Positions 1-7,571 of a stretch of DNA of 64,000 bases are shown here, piece after piece. The position numbers and the translations under genes were made by a program. The notes under the pieces were generated by a model, which saw only the letters and a program-made list of their open reading frames with translations, was not told the DNA's origin and ran no database searches. The DNA comes from CAWINX01 sp963702055 (GTDB lineage: Bacteria > Actinomycetota > Thermoleophilia > Solirubrobacterales > 70-9): positions 1,426,001 through 1,490,000 of the forward strand of contig OY969702.1 of the NCBI GenBank assembly GCA_963702055.1. The letters are read 5' to 3'. Numbering within the stretch: position 1 is the stretch's first letter; each line of letters starts with the position of its first letter.

Positions 1-264
1 TAGGCCGTGCAGCCAAGAGTACGTTTTGAAACTGCGATGGGTCAGGTGGCGGTGGAATCCGACCGTTATCCCCAGGCCCGTCAGCAGGTACAGGCCCAGG
101 AAGAGGAAGACGTCGCTCCAGTGCAGCGCCTTGCCCCAGACCTGCCAGGCGGCGAAGCCGACCGCGAGGAATGGGATCAGCGTCACCAGCCCGGTGATGA
201 TGCGATCGCGAGTCTCGTTCGCAACCGGCTGGATGTCGGAGGGGAGTGGACCGGCGCCTGCCAT
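1..264 (-). CDS. Acyl-CoA (stearoyl-type) fatty acid desaturase, N-terminal 88 codons
   Basis: The gene runs off the left edge; only the first 88 codons are present, starting with ATG at 264. The translation shows two hydrophobic segments (about residues 28-45 and 54-72) followed by GFHRHLTHRSF. That is the first histidine box (HRxxTHRSF) of the membrane di-iron acyl-CoA delta-9 desaturases, which introduce a double bond into saturated acyl chains using O2 and an electron donor. The second and third His boxes lie outside the window. It is divergent from the cyclopropane synthase at 330, which uses unsaturated acyl chains as substrate, so the pair fits membrane lipid remodelling. The family call is firm; exact substrate is unknown. 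Confidence 0.82.
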   Translation of the reverse strand, partial: MAGAGPLPSDIQPVANETRDRIITGLVTLIPFLAVGFAAWQVWGKALHWSDVFLFLGLYLLTGLGITVGFHRHLTHRSFKTYSWLHGL

Positions 265-329
265 GCCCGTCGATCATACGCACGCTTTCCCTGGCTTCGC
301 AGCCAGTAAAACGGGGTAGGCTCCACCCG

Positions 330-1541
330 ATGCCGTTCGCCAGTACCGCGACACTGCGGCGGGAAATCGAAGGTCGCATTCCGGAGCGACCGTTCGCGGT
401 CGAGTTCTGGGACGGGACGCGGCTGCCGGCGACCGACGGCGAGGGGCCGACCTTCTACGTGCGTTCCCCCCGCGCCGCCGCCCACGCGCTGCGCGCTCCG
501 GGACAGCTGGGCCTCGGCCGCGCCTACGTCAGCGGCGACATCGAGGTCGACGACATGGACGCGGTGATCGAGCTGCTCGACAGCTGGAAGCCGCCCGCTC
601 TGGAGGGCGCCGACAAGGCGCGGCTACTGCTCGGCGCGGTGCGCGCAGCGGGCATCACCCGGCCGCCCCGCCGCCCAACCTCAGAGCTCCGCCCCAGCGG
701 CCGCCGCCACAGCAAGGAGCGCGACGCCCGCGCCGTCCGCCACCACTACGACGTCTCCAACGAGTTCTTCTCGCTCTTCCTCGACGACTCGATGACTTAC
801 AGCTGCGCCGTCTTCTCCCGTGGCGCCGAGACGCTTGAGGCCGCGCAGGAGGAGAAGCTGGAGATGGTCTGCCGCAAGCTGGAGCTGGCCGAGGGCGACC
901 GGGTGCTGGACGTCGGCTGCGGCTGGGGCAGCTTCCCGCTCTGGGCGGCGACCCGGCACGGCGCGCACGTGACCGGAATCACCCTTTCGCCGCCCCAGGC
1001 CGAGAAGGCGCGACAGCGGGCCGAGGCCGCAGGCGTCGGCGATCGGGTGGAGATCCGGGTCATGGACTACCGCGACCTGGCCGGCGAGCGCCCATTTAGC
1101 GCGATCGCCAGCATCGGCATGGTCGAGCACGTCGGCGGCGAGCAGATCGACGTTTACGCGCGCACGTTGGCGGGGCTGCTCGAGCCGGGGGGGCGGCTGC
1201 TCAACCACGGCATCGCCCGCCTCCGCCACAGCGACCCCGACGCCGGCCCGTTCTCAGAGCGCTATGTCTTCCCCGACGCCGATCCGCTCCACCTTTCGCG
1301 CGTCCTGCTCGCCCTCGAGCGGGCGGGCTTCGTCACCCGCCACGTCGAGGAGTTCGCCGCCGACTACGCGGAGACGCTGCGCCACTGGGCGAGGCGGTTG
1401 GACGAGAACCTCGACGAGGCGGTGCGCCTAGCCGGGCCCGAGCGAGTCCGCGTCTGGCGCCTCTACCTGCGCGCCGCGCGCAAAGGCTTCGAATCGGGCT
1501 TCACCTCGATCTACCAGGCTCGCTGCGTACAGGCCGCCTGA
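330..1541 (+). CDS. cfa: Cyclopropane-fatty-acyl-phospholipid synthase (SAM-dependent)
   Basis: 403-residue protein of the CfaS / mycolic acid cyclopropane synthase family. It transfers the methyl carbon of S-adenosylmethionine to the double bond of unsaturated phospholipid acyl chains at the membrane. Visible features are the RHHYDVSNEFF motif typical of the family, the SAM-binding loop VLDVGCGWGS, GITLSPPQ, the MVEHVGG stretch and a degenerate ERYVFPDAD motif. ATG at 330 is preferred over the in-frame ATG at 246, because the latter would overlap the divergent desaturase and add 28 residues with no family similarity. Neighbouring desaturase supplies plausible substrate. Tuberculostearate-type methylation is an alternative outcome within the family. 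Confidence 0.9.
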   Translation: MPFASTATLRREIEGRIPERPFAVEFWDGTRLPATDGEGPTFYVRSPRAAAHALRAPGQLGLGRAYVSGDIEVDDMDAVIELLDSWKPPALEGADKARLLLGAVRAAGITRPPRRPTSELRPSGRRHSKERDARAVRHHYDVSNEFFSLFLDDSMTYSCAVFSRGAETLEAAQEEKLEMVCRKLELAEGDRVLDVGCGWGSFPLWAATRHGAHVTGITLSPPQAEKARQRAEAAGVGDRVEIRVMDYRDLAGERPFSAIASIGMVEHVGGEQIDVYARTLAGLLEPGGRLLNHGIARLRHSDPDAGPFSERYVFPDADPLHLSRVLLALERAGFVTRHVEEFAADYAETLRHWARRLDENLDEAVRLAGPERVRVWRLYLRAARKGFESGFTSIYQARCVQAA

Positions 1542-1571
1542 CACGGCGCATACCGGCGTCCTCGGTCGCTC

Positions 1572-1587
1572 GCGTGCAGAAGCACGC
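1572..1587. terminator. Short hairpin between convergent genes
   Basis: GCGTGC-AGAA-GCACGC forms a 6-bp stem with a 4-base loop in the 75-bp gap between the converging cfa and HAD genes. There is no T-tract, so this is only a weak bidirectional terminator candidate. Confidence 0.3.
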
Positions 1588-1616
1588 CACGCTCCCTGCG
1601 TCCTTGGTCTGCTTGG

Positions 1617-2291
1617 TCAGTCGGCCTGTACGGGAAATCCCAAACTGACATTTTCGATCGCCCAGTCGGCCCCGGCGGCTTCCAGTTGGTCGACCGAAAA
1701 ATTTCCGGTGGCGACGCCGACCACTTCGATCCCGGCGCCGTGGCCGGCGGCGACGTCGCGGGGGGTGTCGCCGACCGAGATGCAGGCCGACTCGATCAGG
1801 AGACCGCCGGAGACGAGCCTGCCCCGTGCCAGGGCGCTGCGGGTCAGCTCGGCGCGCTCCTTGGAGTCTGATCCGTAGCCGCCGAAGGAAAAGAAGCGGT
1901 TGAGCCCGGCACGGGCGAGCTTGATGTGGGCGGCGGCCTCGACGTTGCCGGTGGTGAGGCCGAGCAGGTGGCCGCCGTCGACCAGGCGCTCCAGCAGCTC
2001 CTCGATGCCCGGCATCACCCGGTAGCCGTCGGAGTCGGCGACCGCCGCCGAGAGGTGGCGCAGGTAGTGCCCCATCGCCGCGGCCAGCTCGCGGCCGTCG
2101 GGGTCGCGGCCGAGGATGTTGCGCAGGGCGACGCGACCCACCTCGGGGTCGGTCATCCCCGACTCGGTCACCTCGCGGATGTCGAGCGGGGTGCCGTGCA
2201 GCTCCTCGAAGGCGCGCCGCCAGGCGAGCGCGCCGGCGCCGCCGGTGGTGACCAGGGTCCCGTCGATGTCAAACAAAACCGCCTCAATCAT
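1617..2291 (-). CDS. HAD-family phosphatase (phosphoglycolate-phosphatase-like)
   Basis: 224-residue HAD superfamily hydrolase. Motif I is FDIDGTLV with the nucleophile Asp8 and acid/base Asp10. An alpha-helical cap follows (about residues 18-85), then motif II near LTTGN, motif III around the SKERAELT region, and motif IV SVGDTPRDVAAG. The length and cap type match the PGP/Gph-like phosphatases that remove phosphate from small metabolites. The substrate cannot be read from sequence. It is the last gene of the minus-strand series but is separated from cydB by 95 bp carrying a palindromic repeat, so it may have its own transcription unit. Confidence 0.82.
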   Translation of the reverse strand: MIEAVLFDIDGTLVTTGGAGALAWRRAFEELHGTPLDIREVTESGMTDPEVGRVALRNILGRDPDGRELAAAMGHYLRHLSAAVADSDGYRVMPGIEELLERLVDGGHLLGLTTGNVEAAAHIKLARAGLNRFFSFGGYGSDSKERAELTRSALARGRLVSGGLLIESACISVGDTPRDVAAGHGAGIEVVGVATGNFSVDQLEAAGADWAIENVSLGFPVQAD

Positions 2292-2326
2292 CGTAGAGGC
2301 GAGCGTATAACCCCACTCCCCAGCTT

Positions 2327-2369
2327 CCGCTGTTCCTTTACCCGGCTATACCCGGCAAAGGAACAGCGG
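2327..2369. repeat. Palindromic intergenic element, family B, copy 1 (43 bp)
   Basis: Inverted repeat with perfect 13-bp arms CCGCTGTTCCTTT / AAAGGAACAGCGG around a 17-nt loop that contains CCCGG twice. A second 43-bp copy lies at 6436-6478. Located between cydB and the HAD gene. It has no T-tract, so a simple terminator is not the obvious reading. Confidence 0.75.
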
Positions 2370-2386
2370 AACGGGTGGTTTGCGAC

Positions 2387-3436
2387 TCAGTGTTCGCCTT
2401 CGAGGAGGTTGCGCTGGGAGAGCCAGTAGAGGAGGCCGAGCGCCGGCAGGACGATCACCGCGGCGGCGATGAAGACGATGAGGACGGCGGCCAGGGTCTC
2501 GTGGGGCGCGGCCGCCTGGGAGATCGTCAGCGAGGTCGGCAACAGATAGGGGAACTGGGCAACGCCCCAGCCCCAAATAACCGCGACCACGGCGAGCGCG
2601 GCCAACGGCCGCAACAACCGGTCGATGGGCCGCAAGGTCGACTCAGAGCCCAGCTTTCGGCTTATCGACAGGCGGGTGAGGAGGATCGCCAGCACGGCGA
2701 GGCCGGCAAGCCCGGAGAGGACGACCAGCGGCAGGCCCTGGTGCAGCAGCCGGTCATAGACGTAGTGGGCATCCTCGTGGAGCTCCACCAGCCCGAATGC
2801 GGCGGCGACGCCGGCGAGGACCGCGGCGCCCAGCGCGCGGCGCGCGAAGTAGCCCTCCAGCTCGGCGTCGCCGCTGCGGCGCGCGTCATCGACCAGGAAG
2901 ATCGCCGAGAGGTAGGCGCCGGTGGCGACGAAGAGGGCGCCGACCAGCAAGGGCAGCGGCTGCAGCCAGCTTGAGATCGCGTCACCGTCACCCGCCGCCG
3001 GGACGTTGCCGGCGGCGACGGCGCCGACCACCGTCCCCATGAAGAACGGGGTCAGCACCGAGGAGATCGCGAACGTGGCGCCGGCAGCGCGGCGCGCCGA
3101 GAGTCCCTCGATCGACTTGCGGAAGGCGAACCCGGAGCCGCGCAGGACGATCCCCACCGCCGCCAGGGCCAGCGGCACGTAGAGGGTCGTCATCACCGCG
3201 CTGAAGGCGGGCGGGAAGGCAGTCCAGAGGACGACGAGGATGAAGATCAGCCAGACGTGGTTGGCCTCCCAGACGGGGGTCAGCGAGCGCTGGATCAGCG
3301 CCCGCGGCCGCTCCCCCTTTTCGGCGCCGCCGGCGACGAGGTCCCAGAAGCCGCCGCCGAAGTCGGCGCCGCCGAACAGCGCGTAGAAGGTCGCCCCGAC
3401 CCAGAGGATCCCGGCGGCGATATCGGCGCGGGTCAT
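2387..3436 (-). CDS. cydB: Cytochrome bd ubiquinol oxidase subunit II
   Basis: 349-residue polytopic membrane protein of the CydB family, partner of CydA in the cytochrome bd terminal oxidase that reduces O2 with quinol electrons without pumping protons. The N-terminus shows the family signature FYALFGGADFGGGFWDLVAG, followed by WEANHVWLIF and about eight to nine hydrophobic segments. ATG at 3436 overlaps the cydA stop (ATGA), which indicates translational coupling; the open frame continuing upstream is only read-through of the cydA shadow frame. No cydDC transporter genes are adjacent. The oxidase suggests respiration at low O2 or under nitric oxide or sulfide stress. Confidence 0.93.
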   Translation of the reverse strand: MTRADIAAGILWVGATFYALFGGADFGGGFWDLVAGGAEKGERPRALIQRSLTPVWEANHVWLIFILVVLWTAFPPAFSAVMTTLYVPLALAAVGIVLRGSGFAFRKSIEGLSARRAAGATFAISSVLTPFFMGTVVGAVAAGNVPAAGDGDAISSWLQPLPLLVGALFVATGAYLSAIFLVDDARRSGDAELEGYFARRALGAAVLAGVAAAFGLVELHEDAHYVYDRLLHQGLPLVVLSGLAGLAVLAILLTRLSISRKLGSESTLRPIDRLLRPLAALAVVAVIWGWGVAQFPYLLPTSLTISQAAAPHETLAAVLIVFIAAAVIVLPALGLLYWLSQRNLLEGEH

Positions 3437-4818
3437 GGAACGGCCTCCGTAGGGGGCGCGTAGGGCGTGCCCTCCGGCTCCACCCCACCCTCGCGCCAGC
3501 GCTTCGACATCGAGCGCAGGACGAGGATCGCCGCCGTCCCCACCGCCGCGTAGAGCAGCAGGACCGCGGCAAAGGCGAACCAGATGCCCTTCGCCGGCGT
3601 CACCGCGTCCGCGGTGCGCATGAAGCCCTGGACGATCCACGGCTGGCGGCCGACCTCGGTGACGATCCAGCCACACCACAGCGAGATCACCGCCGCGGCC
3701 CCGGAGACGGCGACCGCGCGCAGGAACCAGATCGTCTTCGGGATCTCGCGGCGCCGCCACCAGACCCAGGCGAACCAGGCGCCGAGCGCGATGAAGGCGC
3801 TGCAGATCCCCACCATCGCGTCGAAGGAGAGGTGCAGGAACGTGTTCGCGGGAGGTCGGTTCTGCGGCGGAATCGAGTCCAGCCCGGTGACCTTGGTGTC
3901 GGCGCTGAAGCCGACCAGAAAGGAGTCGAGGTCGGGGATCGGGATCGCCGCCTTGACCCCGTCGGAGGTGCAGATGCCACCGACGTACTCGGTCTGGTGG
4001 GTGCCCGTCTTGTCGACGCACTCCATGCCGGCGAACTTGGCCGGCTGGTGATCGGCAACGGCGCGCGCGGCGGTGTCGCCGACCAGGAACTGCAGCGGCG
4101 AGGCGACGAGCCCGATCGTCAGCGGAATCAGCAGCCCCAGCCGGTGCAGGCGATCGCGCCTTCCCTTCAGCATCCCGACCGCGTATATGGAAGCGACCAG
4201 GAACCCCACCACGATGTAGGCGGCGAGGATCATGTGCGGGACCTCGTACCAGGTGGCAGGGTTGAAGATGATCCGTACCGGGTCGGTGTCGACCACCTTG
4301 CCGGCAGCGTCGAGGGTGAAGCCCTGTGGCTGGTTCATCCACGAGTTGGCGGCGACCACCGCGAAGGCGCCGCCGATCCCGGTCAGGATCATCGGCACGC
4401 CCGACCAGAAGTGCGCCCAGCCGCTCAACCGTTTCCAGCCGTAGAGGTAGATCGCCAGGAAGATCGCCTCGGTGAAGAAGAAGATCCCCTCGATCGCGAA
4501 GGCGACGCCGAAGGCGCTGCCGAAGCGATCCATGAAGCGCGGCCAGAGCAGCCCGAACTCGAAGGTCAGCACGGTGCCGGTCACCGCCCCCACCGCGAAG
4601 GTGACCGCCATCGCTTTCGACCAGCGCCGCGCCAGTTGCATCGCCGCGTCGTCGCCGCGGCGCAGCCCGATGTAGTTGGCGATCAGGATCGTCGCCGGGA
4701 AAGCGACGCCGATGCAGGAGAGGACGATGTGGAAGCCGAGCGTGAAGGCCATCTGCTCGCGCGCCGCGAGCAGATTCGACGCTGACGCCGCCAGGGGGAG
4801 CGGGTCGAGCGACGGCAC
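3433..4818 (-). CDS. cydA: Cytochrome bd ubiquinol oxidase subunit I
   Basis: 461-residue heme-bearing subunit of cytochrome bd oxidase. The N-terminus contains the conserved REQMAFTLGFHIVLSCIG with the His predicted to ligate heme, then VTGTVLTFEFGLLWPRFM, and later GWIVTEVGRQPWIVQG, which is diagnostic of CydA. The periplasmic Q-loop region (about residues 240-320) is of the short type found in CIO/short-Q-loop enzymes. Starts 4 bp after the pgi stop and overlaps cydB by 4 bp, so tkt-tal-pgi-cydA-cydB could be cotranscribed. Confidence 0.94.
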   Translation of the reverse strand: MPSLDPLPLAASASNLLAAREQMAFTLGFHIVLSCIGVAFPATILIANYIGLRRGDDAAMQLARRWSKAMAVTFAVGAVTGTVLTFEFGLLWPRFMDRFGSAFGVAFAIEGIFFFTEAIFLAIYLYGWKRLSGWAHFWSGVPMILTGIGGAFAVVAANSWMNQPQGFTLDAAGKVVDTDPVRIIFNPATWYEVPHMILAAYIVVGFLVASIYAVGMLKGRRDRLHRLGLLIPLTIGLVASPLQFLVGDTAARAVADHQPAKFAGMECVDKTGTHQTEYVGGICTSDGVKAAIPIPDLDSFLVGFSADTKVTGLDSIPPQNRPPANTFLHLSFDAMVGICSAFIALGAWFAWVWWRRREIPKTIWFLRAVAVSGAAAVISLWCGWIVTEVGRQPWIVQGFMRTADAVTPAKGIWFAFAAVLLLYAAVGTAAILVLRSMSKRWREGGVEPEGTPYAPPTEAVP

Positions 4819-4822
4819 TCCG

Positions 4823-6436
4823 CTACTCCTCGCGCCTCGCCGCGCGGTAGCGGCGGATCAGCGCGTTGGTCGAGCTGTCGTGGCGCAGCTTCGGCTCGTG
4901 GCCGGCCTGCAGCTCGGGGACGATCGCTTTCGCCAGTGCCTTGCCCAACTCCACTCCCCACTGGTCGAAGGAGTCGATCCCCCAGATTGCCCCCTGGGTG
5001 AAGACGCTGTGCTCGTAGAGCGCGACGAGGGAACCGAGCGTCTGCGGCTCGAGCCGCTCGGCGAGGATCGTGTTGGTCGGGCGGTTGCCCTCGAAGGTGC
5101 GGTGCGGGACCAGCTCCTCCGGCGTCCCCTCCTCGCGCACCTGCTCGGGCGTCTTGCCGAAGGCGAGCGCCTCGGTCTGGGCGAAGACGTTCGCGATCAG
5201 CAGGTCGTGGTGGTCGCCGAGCGGGTTGAGGCTGTGCATGAAGCCGATGAAGTCGCAGGGAATCAGCTCCGTCCCCTGGTGGATCAGCTGGTAGAAGGAG
5301 TGCTGCCCGTTGGTGCCCGGCTCGCCCCAGTAGATCGCGCCAGTCTGATAGTCCACTCGCGCCCCGTCAACCGTTACGTGCTTTCCGTTCGACTCCATCG
5401 TCAGCTGCTGGAGGTAGGCGGGGAAGCGGTGCAGGTACTGGTCGTAGGGCAGGACGGCGCAGGTCTGGGCGCCGAAGAAGTTGCCGTACCAGACGGCCAA
5501 CAGCCCCAGCAGCATCGGCAGGTTGGAGGCGGGTGGCGCCTCGCGGAAGTGCTCGTCCATCGCGTGGAAGCCGGCGAGCATCTCGGCGAAACGGGCCGGC
5601 CCGATCGCCAGCATCGTCGAGAGGCCGATCGCCGAGTCCATCGAGTAGCGGCCCCCGACCCACTCCCAGAAGCCGAACATGTTCTCGGTGTCGATGCCGA
5701 ACTCGGCGACCGCCTCGGCGTTGGTGGAGACGGCGACGAAGTGCTTGGCGACCGCCGCCTCATCGCCCCCGAGCCCAGCCAGGCTCCACTCGCGCGCTGT
5801 CCTGGCGTTGGTCATCGTCTCCAGGGTGGTGAAGGTCTTCGAGGAGATCACGAACAGGGTCTCCTCGGGGTCGAGGTCGCGGGTGCACTCAGCGAAGTCG
5901 GTCCCGTCGACGTTGGAGACGAAGCGGAAGGTCATCTCGCGGCGGCTGTAGTGGCGCAGCGCCTCATAGGCCATCACCGGGCCGAGGTCGGAGCCGCCGA
6001 TCCCGACGTTGACGACGTTGCGGATCGGCTTGCCGGTGTGTCCCGTCCACTCGCCGGAGCGAATCCGCTCGGCGAAGCGGCCCATCCGGTCGAGCACCTC
6101 GTGGACCTCCTTGACGACGTCGACCCCGTCGACGAAGAGGGAGCGCCCGCGCGGCATCCGCAGCGCCACGTGCAGGACCGAGCGGTTCTCGGAGACGTTG
6201 ATCCGCTCGCCCGCGAACATCGCATCGCGGCGCTCCTCCACCCCGCGCTCTCGCGCCAACTCTCCCAGCAGGATCACCGTCTCGTCGGTGATCAGGTTCT
6301 TGGAGAAGTCGAGGTGCAGGCCGGCTGCGTCGGCGACGAGGCGCTCGCCGCGCGCCGGGTCGGCGGCGAAAAGCTCGCGTAGATGAACATCGCGGACCTC
6401 GTCGAAGTGGCGCTCCAGCGCCTCCCAGGCAGTCAC
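4823..6436 (-). CDS. pgi: Glucose-6-phosphate isomerase
   Basis: 537-residue cytosolic enzyme interconverting glucose-6-phosphate and fructose-6-phosphate, linking glycolysis and the pentose phosphate pathway. Family landmarks are NVSENRSVLHVALR near the N-terminus, NVGIGGSDLGPVM, VISSKTFTTLETM, the first signature in VGGRYSMDSAIG, a DQYLHRFPAYLQQLTMESNGK stretch, and the C-terminal signature SFDQWGVELGK. It starts at GTG 6436, directly against the palindromic element at 6436-6478, so its ribosome binding region lies inside one arm of that hairpin. It follows tal in the same direction with a 55-bp gap. Confidence 0.95.
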   Translation of the reverse strand: MTAWEALERHFDEVRDVHLRELFAADPARGERLVADAAGLHLDFSKNLITDETVILLGELARERGVEERRDAMFAGERINVSENRSVLHVALRMPRGRSLFVDGVDVVKEVHEVLDRMGRFAERIRSGEWTGHTGKPIRNVVNVGIGGSDLGPVMAYEALRHYSRREMTFRFVSNVDGTDFAECTRDLDPEETLFVISSKTFTTLETMTNARTAREWSLAGLGGDEAAVAKHFVAVSTNAEAVAEFGIDTENMFGFWEWVGGRYSMDSAIGLSTMLAIGPARFAEMLAGFHAMDEHFREAPPASNLPMLLGLLAVWYGNFFGAQTCAVLPYDQYLHRFPAYLQQLTMESNGKHVTVDGARVDYQTGAIYWGEPGTNGQHSFYQLIHQGTELIPCDFIGFMHSLNPLGDHHDLLIANVFAQTEALAFGKTPEQVREEGTPEELVPHRTFEGNRPTNTILAERLEPQTLGSLVALYEHSVFTQGAIWGIDSFDQWGVELGKALAKAIVPELQAGHEPKLRHDSSTNALIRRYRAARREE

Positions 6437-6478
6437 CGCTGTTCTTTTACCCCCCTATACCCGGCAAAGGAACAGCGC
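6436..6478. repeat. Palindromic intergenic element, family B, copy 2 (43 bp)
   Basis: Same 43-bp layout as the element at 2327-2369: arms CCGCTGTTCTTTT / AAAGGAACAGCGC with two mismatches, and a loop sharing CTATACCCGGC with copy 1. It sits in the tal-pgi gap and shares one base with the pgi start codon. The arm next to pgi reads AAAAGAACAGCG before GTG on the coding strand, so the hairpin could sequester the pgi ribosome binding region. Confidence 0.72.
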
Positions 6479-6491
6479 TGCGTGGTTGCGC

Positions 6492-7571
6492 TCACGGGCT
6501 CGGCGCCCCCGTCTTCGACTCGATCGTCGCCAGCAGGTCCTGCCAGGACCTGACGAAGCTCTCCTTGCCCTCCTCCTGGAGGCGGGCGGCGAGCGCGTCG
6601 ACGCCGATCCCGGCCGCCTCGAACTGCGCGAGCAGCGCGTCGGCGTCGCCGCCGTCGGCGGGGACCAGCTCGCCGAGCTCGCCGTGGTCGGCGAAGGCGA
6701 GCAGGGTCGGCTCGGGCATCGTGTTGACGGTCAGCGGCGAGGCCAGGCCCTCGATGTAGAGGGTGTCGGAGGCGTCGGGGTCCTTGGTCCCGGTGCTCGC
6801 CCAGAGCAGTCGCTGCGGGCGGGCGCCCTCGTTGAGCAGGCGCTGCCAGCGCTCGGAGTCGAGCAGCTCGTGGTAGGCGCGGAAGCAGTGGTGGCCGACG
6901 GCGACGCCGAGCCGGTTGCGCAACTCCTTCGGAGCCTCGTCGGCGACGGCGACGTCCCAGCGGCTGACGAAGAGCGAGGCGACCGAGGCGACGTTGGGGT
7001 CGAGTCCGGCCTCGACCCGGCGCTCGATCCCCCGCATGTAGGCCTCGGCGGCGCCGAGGTAGTGGTCGGTCGAGAAGAGCAGGGTGACGTTGACGGGGAT
7101 GCCGGCGAAGATCGAGTCCTCGATCGCCGCGTGGCCGGCCTCGGTGCCGGGGATCTTGATGAAGAGGTTGTCGCGCGCCGCCTTGGCGTGCAGGTGCGCG
7201 GCCTGCTCGATCGTCCCGGCGGTGTCGTCGGCGAGCAGCGGCGAGACCTCGAGGGAGACGAAGCCGTCGACGCCGTCGGTGCGCTCGTGGACCGGCGCGA
7301 AGAGGTCGGCCGCGCCACGCAGGTCGGCAACCGCCAGCTCGAAGAAGAGCTCCTCCGGCGAGGCGGCGGCGGGGCCGTCGGCGGCGATCTGCTCGTCGTA
7401 GGAGTCGCCACCGGAGAGCGCCTTGTCGAAGATCGTCGGGTTGGAGGTGAGGCCGGTGACCGAGAGCGCGTCGATGTAGCGGGCGAGCGTCCCGTCGGCG
7501 AGCATCGTGCGGGTGATGTTGTCGAGCCAGAGGCTCTGTCCGATCTCGTGCAGTTGCTCGGTCGGCTTCAT
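6492..7571 (-). CDS. tal: Transaldolase
   Basis: 359-residue transaldolase of the long actinobacterial/cyanobacterial type. It transfers dihydroxyacetone from sedoheptulose-7-phosphate to glyceraldehyde-3-phosphate in the non-oxidative pentose phosphate pathway. SVTGLTSNPTIFDKAL near the N-terminus is the family signature, and the Schiff-base lysine lies in LFIKIPGTEAG. LLWASTGTKDPDASDTLYIE follows the usual C-terminal pattern. ATG at 7571 overlaps the tkt stop by four bases, so it is translationally coupled to transketolase. Confidence 0.95.
   Translation of the reverse strand: MKPTEQLHEIGQSLWLDNITRTMLADGTLARYIDALSVTGLTSNPTIFDKALSGGDSYDEQIAADGPAAASPEELFFELAVADLRGAADLFAPVHERTDGVDGFVSLEVSPLLADDTAGTIEQAAHLHAKAARDNLFIKIPGTEAGHAAIEDSIFAGIPVNVTLLFSTDHYLGAAEAYMRGIERRVEAGLDPNVASVASLFVSRWDVAVADEAPKELRNRLGVAVGHHCFRAYHELLDSERWQRLLNEGARPQRLLWASTGTKDPDASDTLYIEGLASPLTVNTMPEPTLLAFADHGELGELVPADGGDADALLAQFEAAGIGVDALAARLQEEGKESFVRSWQDLLATIESKTGAPSP

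Noticed and set aside
2327..2369. Family B palindrome as an ordinary rho-independent terminator
   Set aside because: No T-tract follows, and the second copy abuts the pgi start codon, which is an unlikely terminator position.
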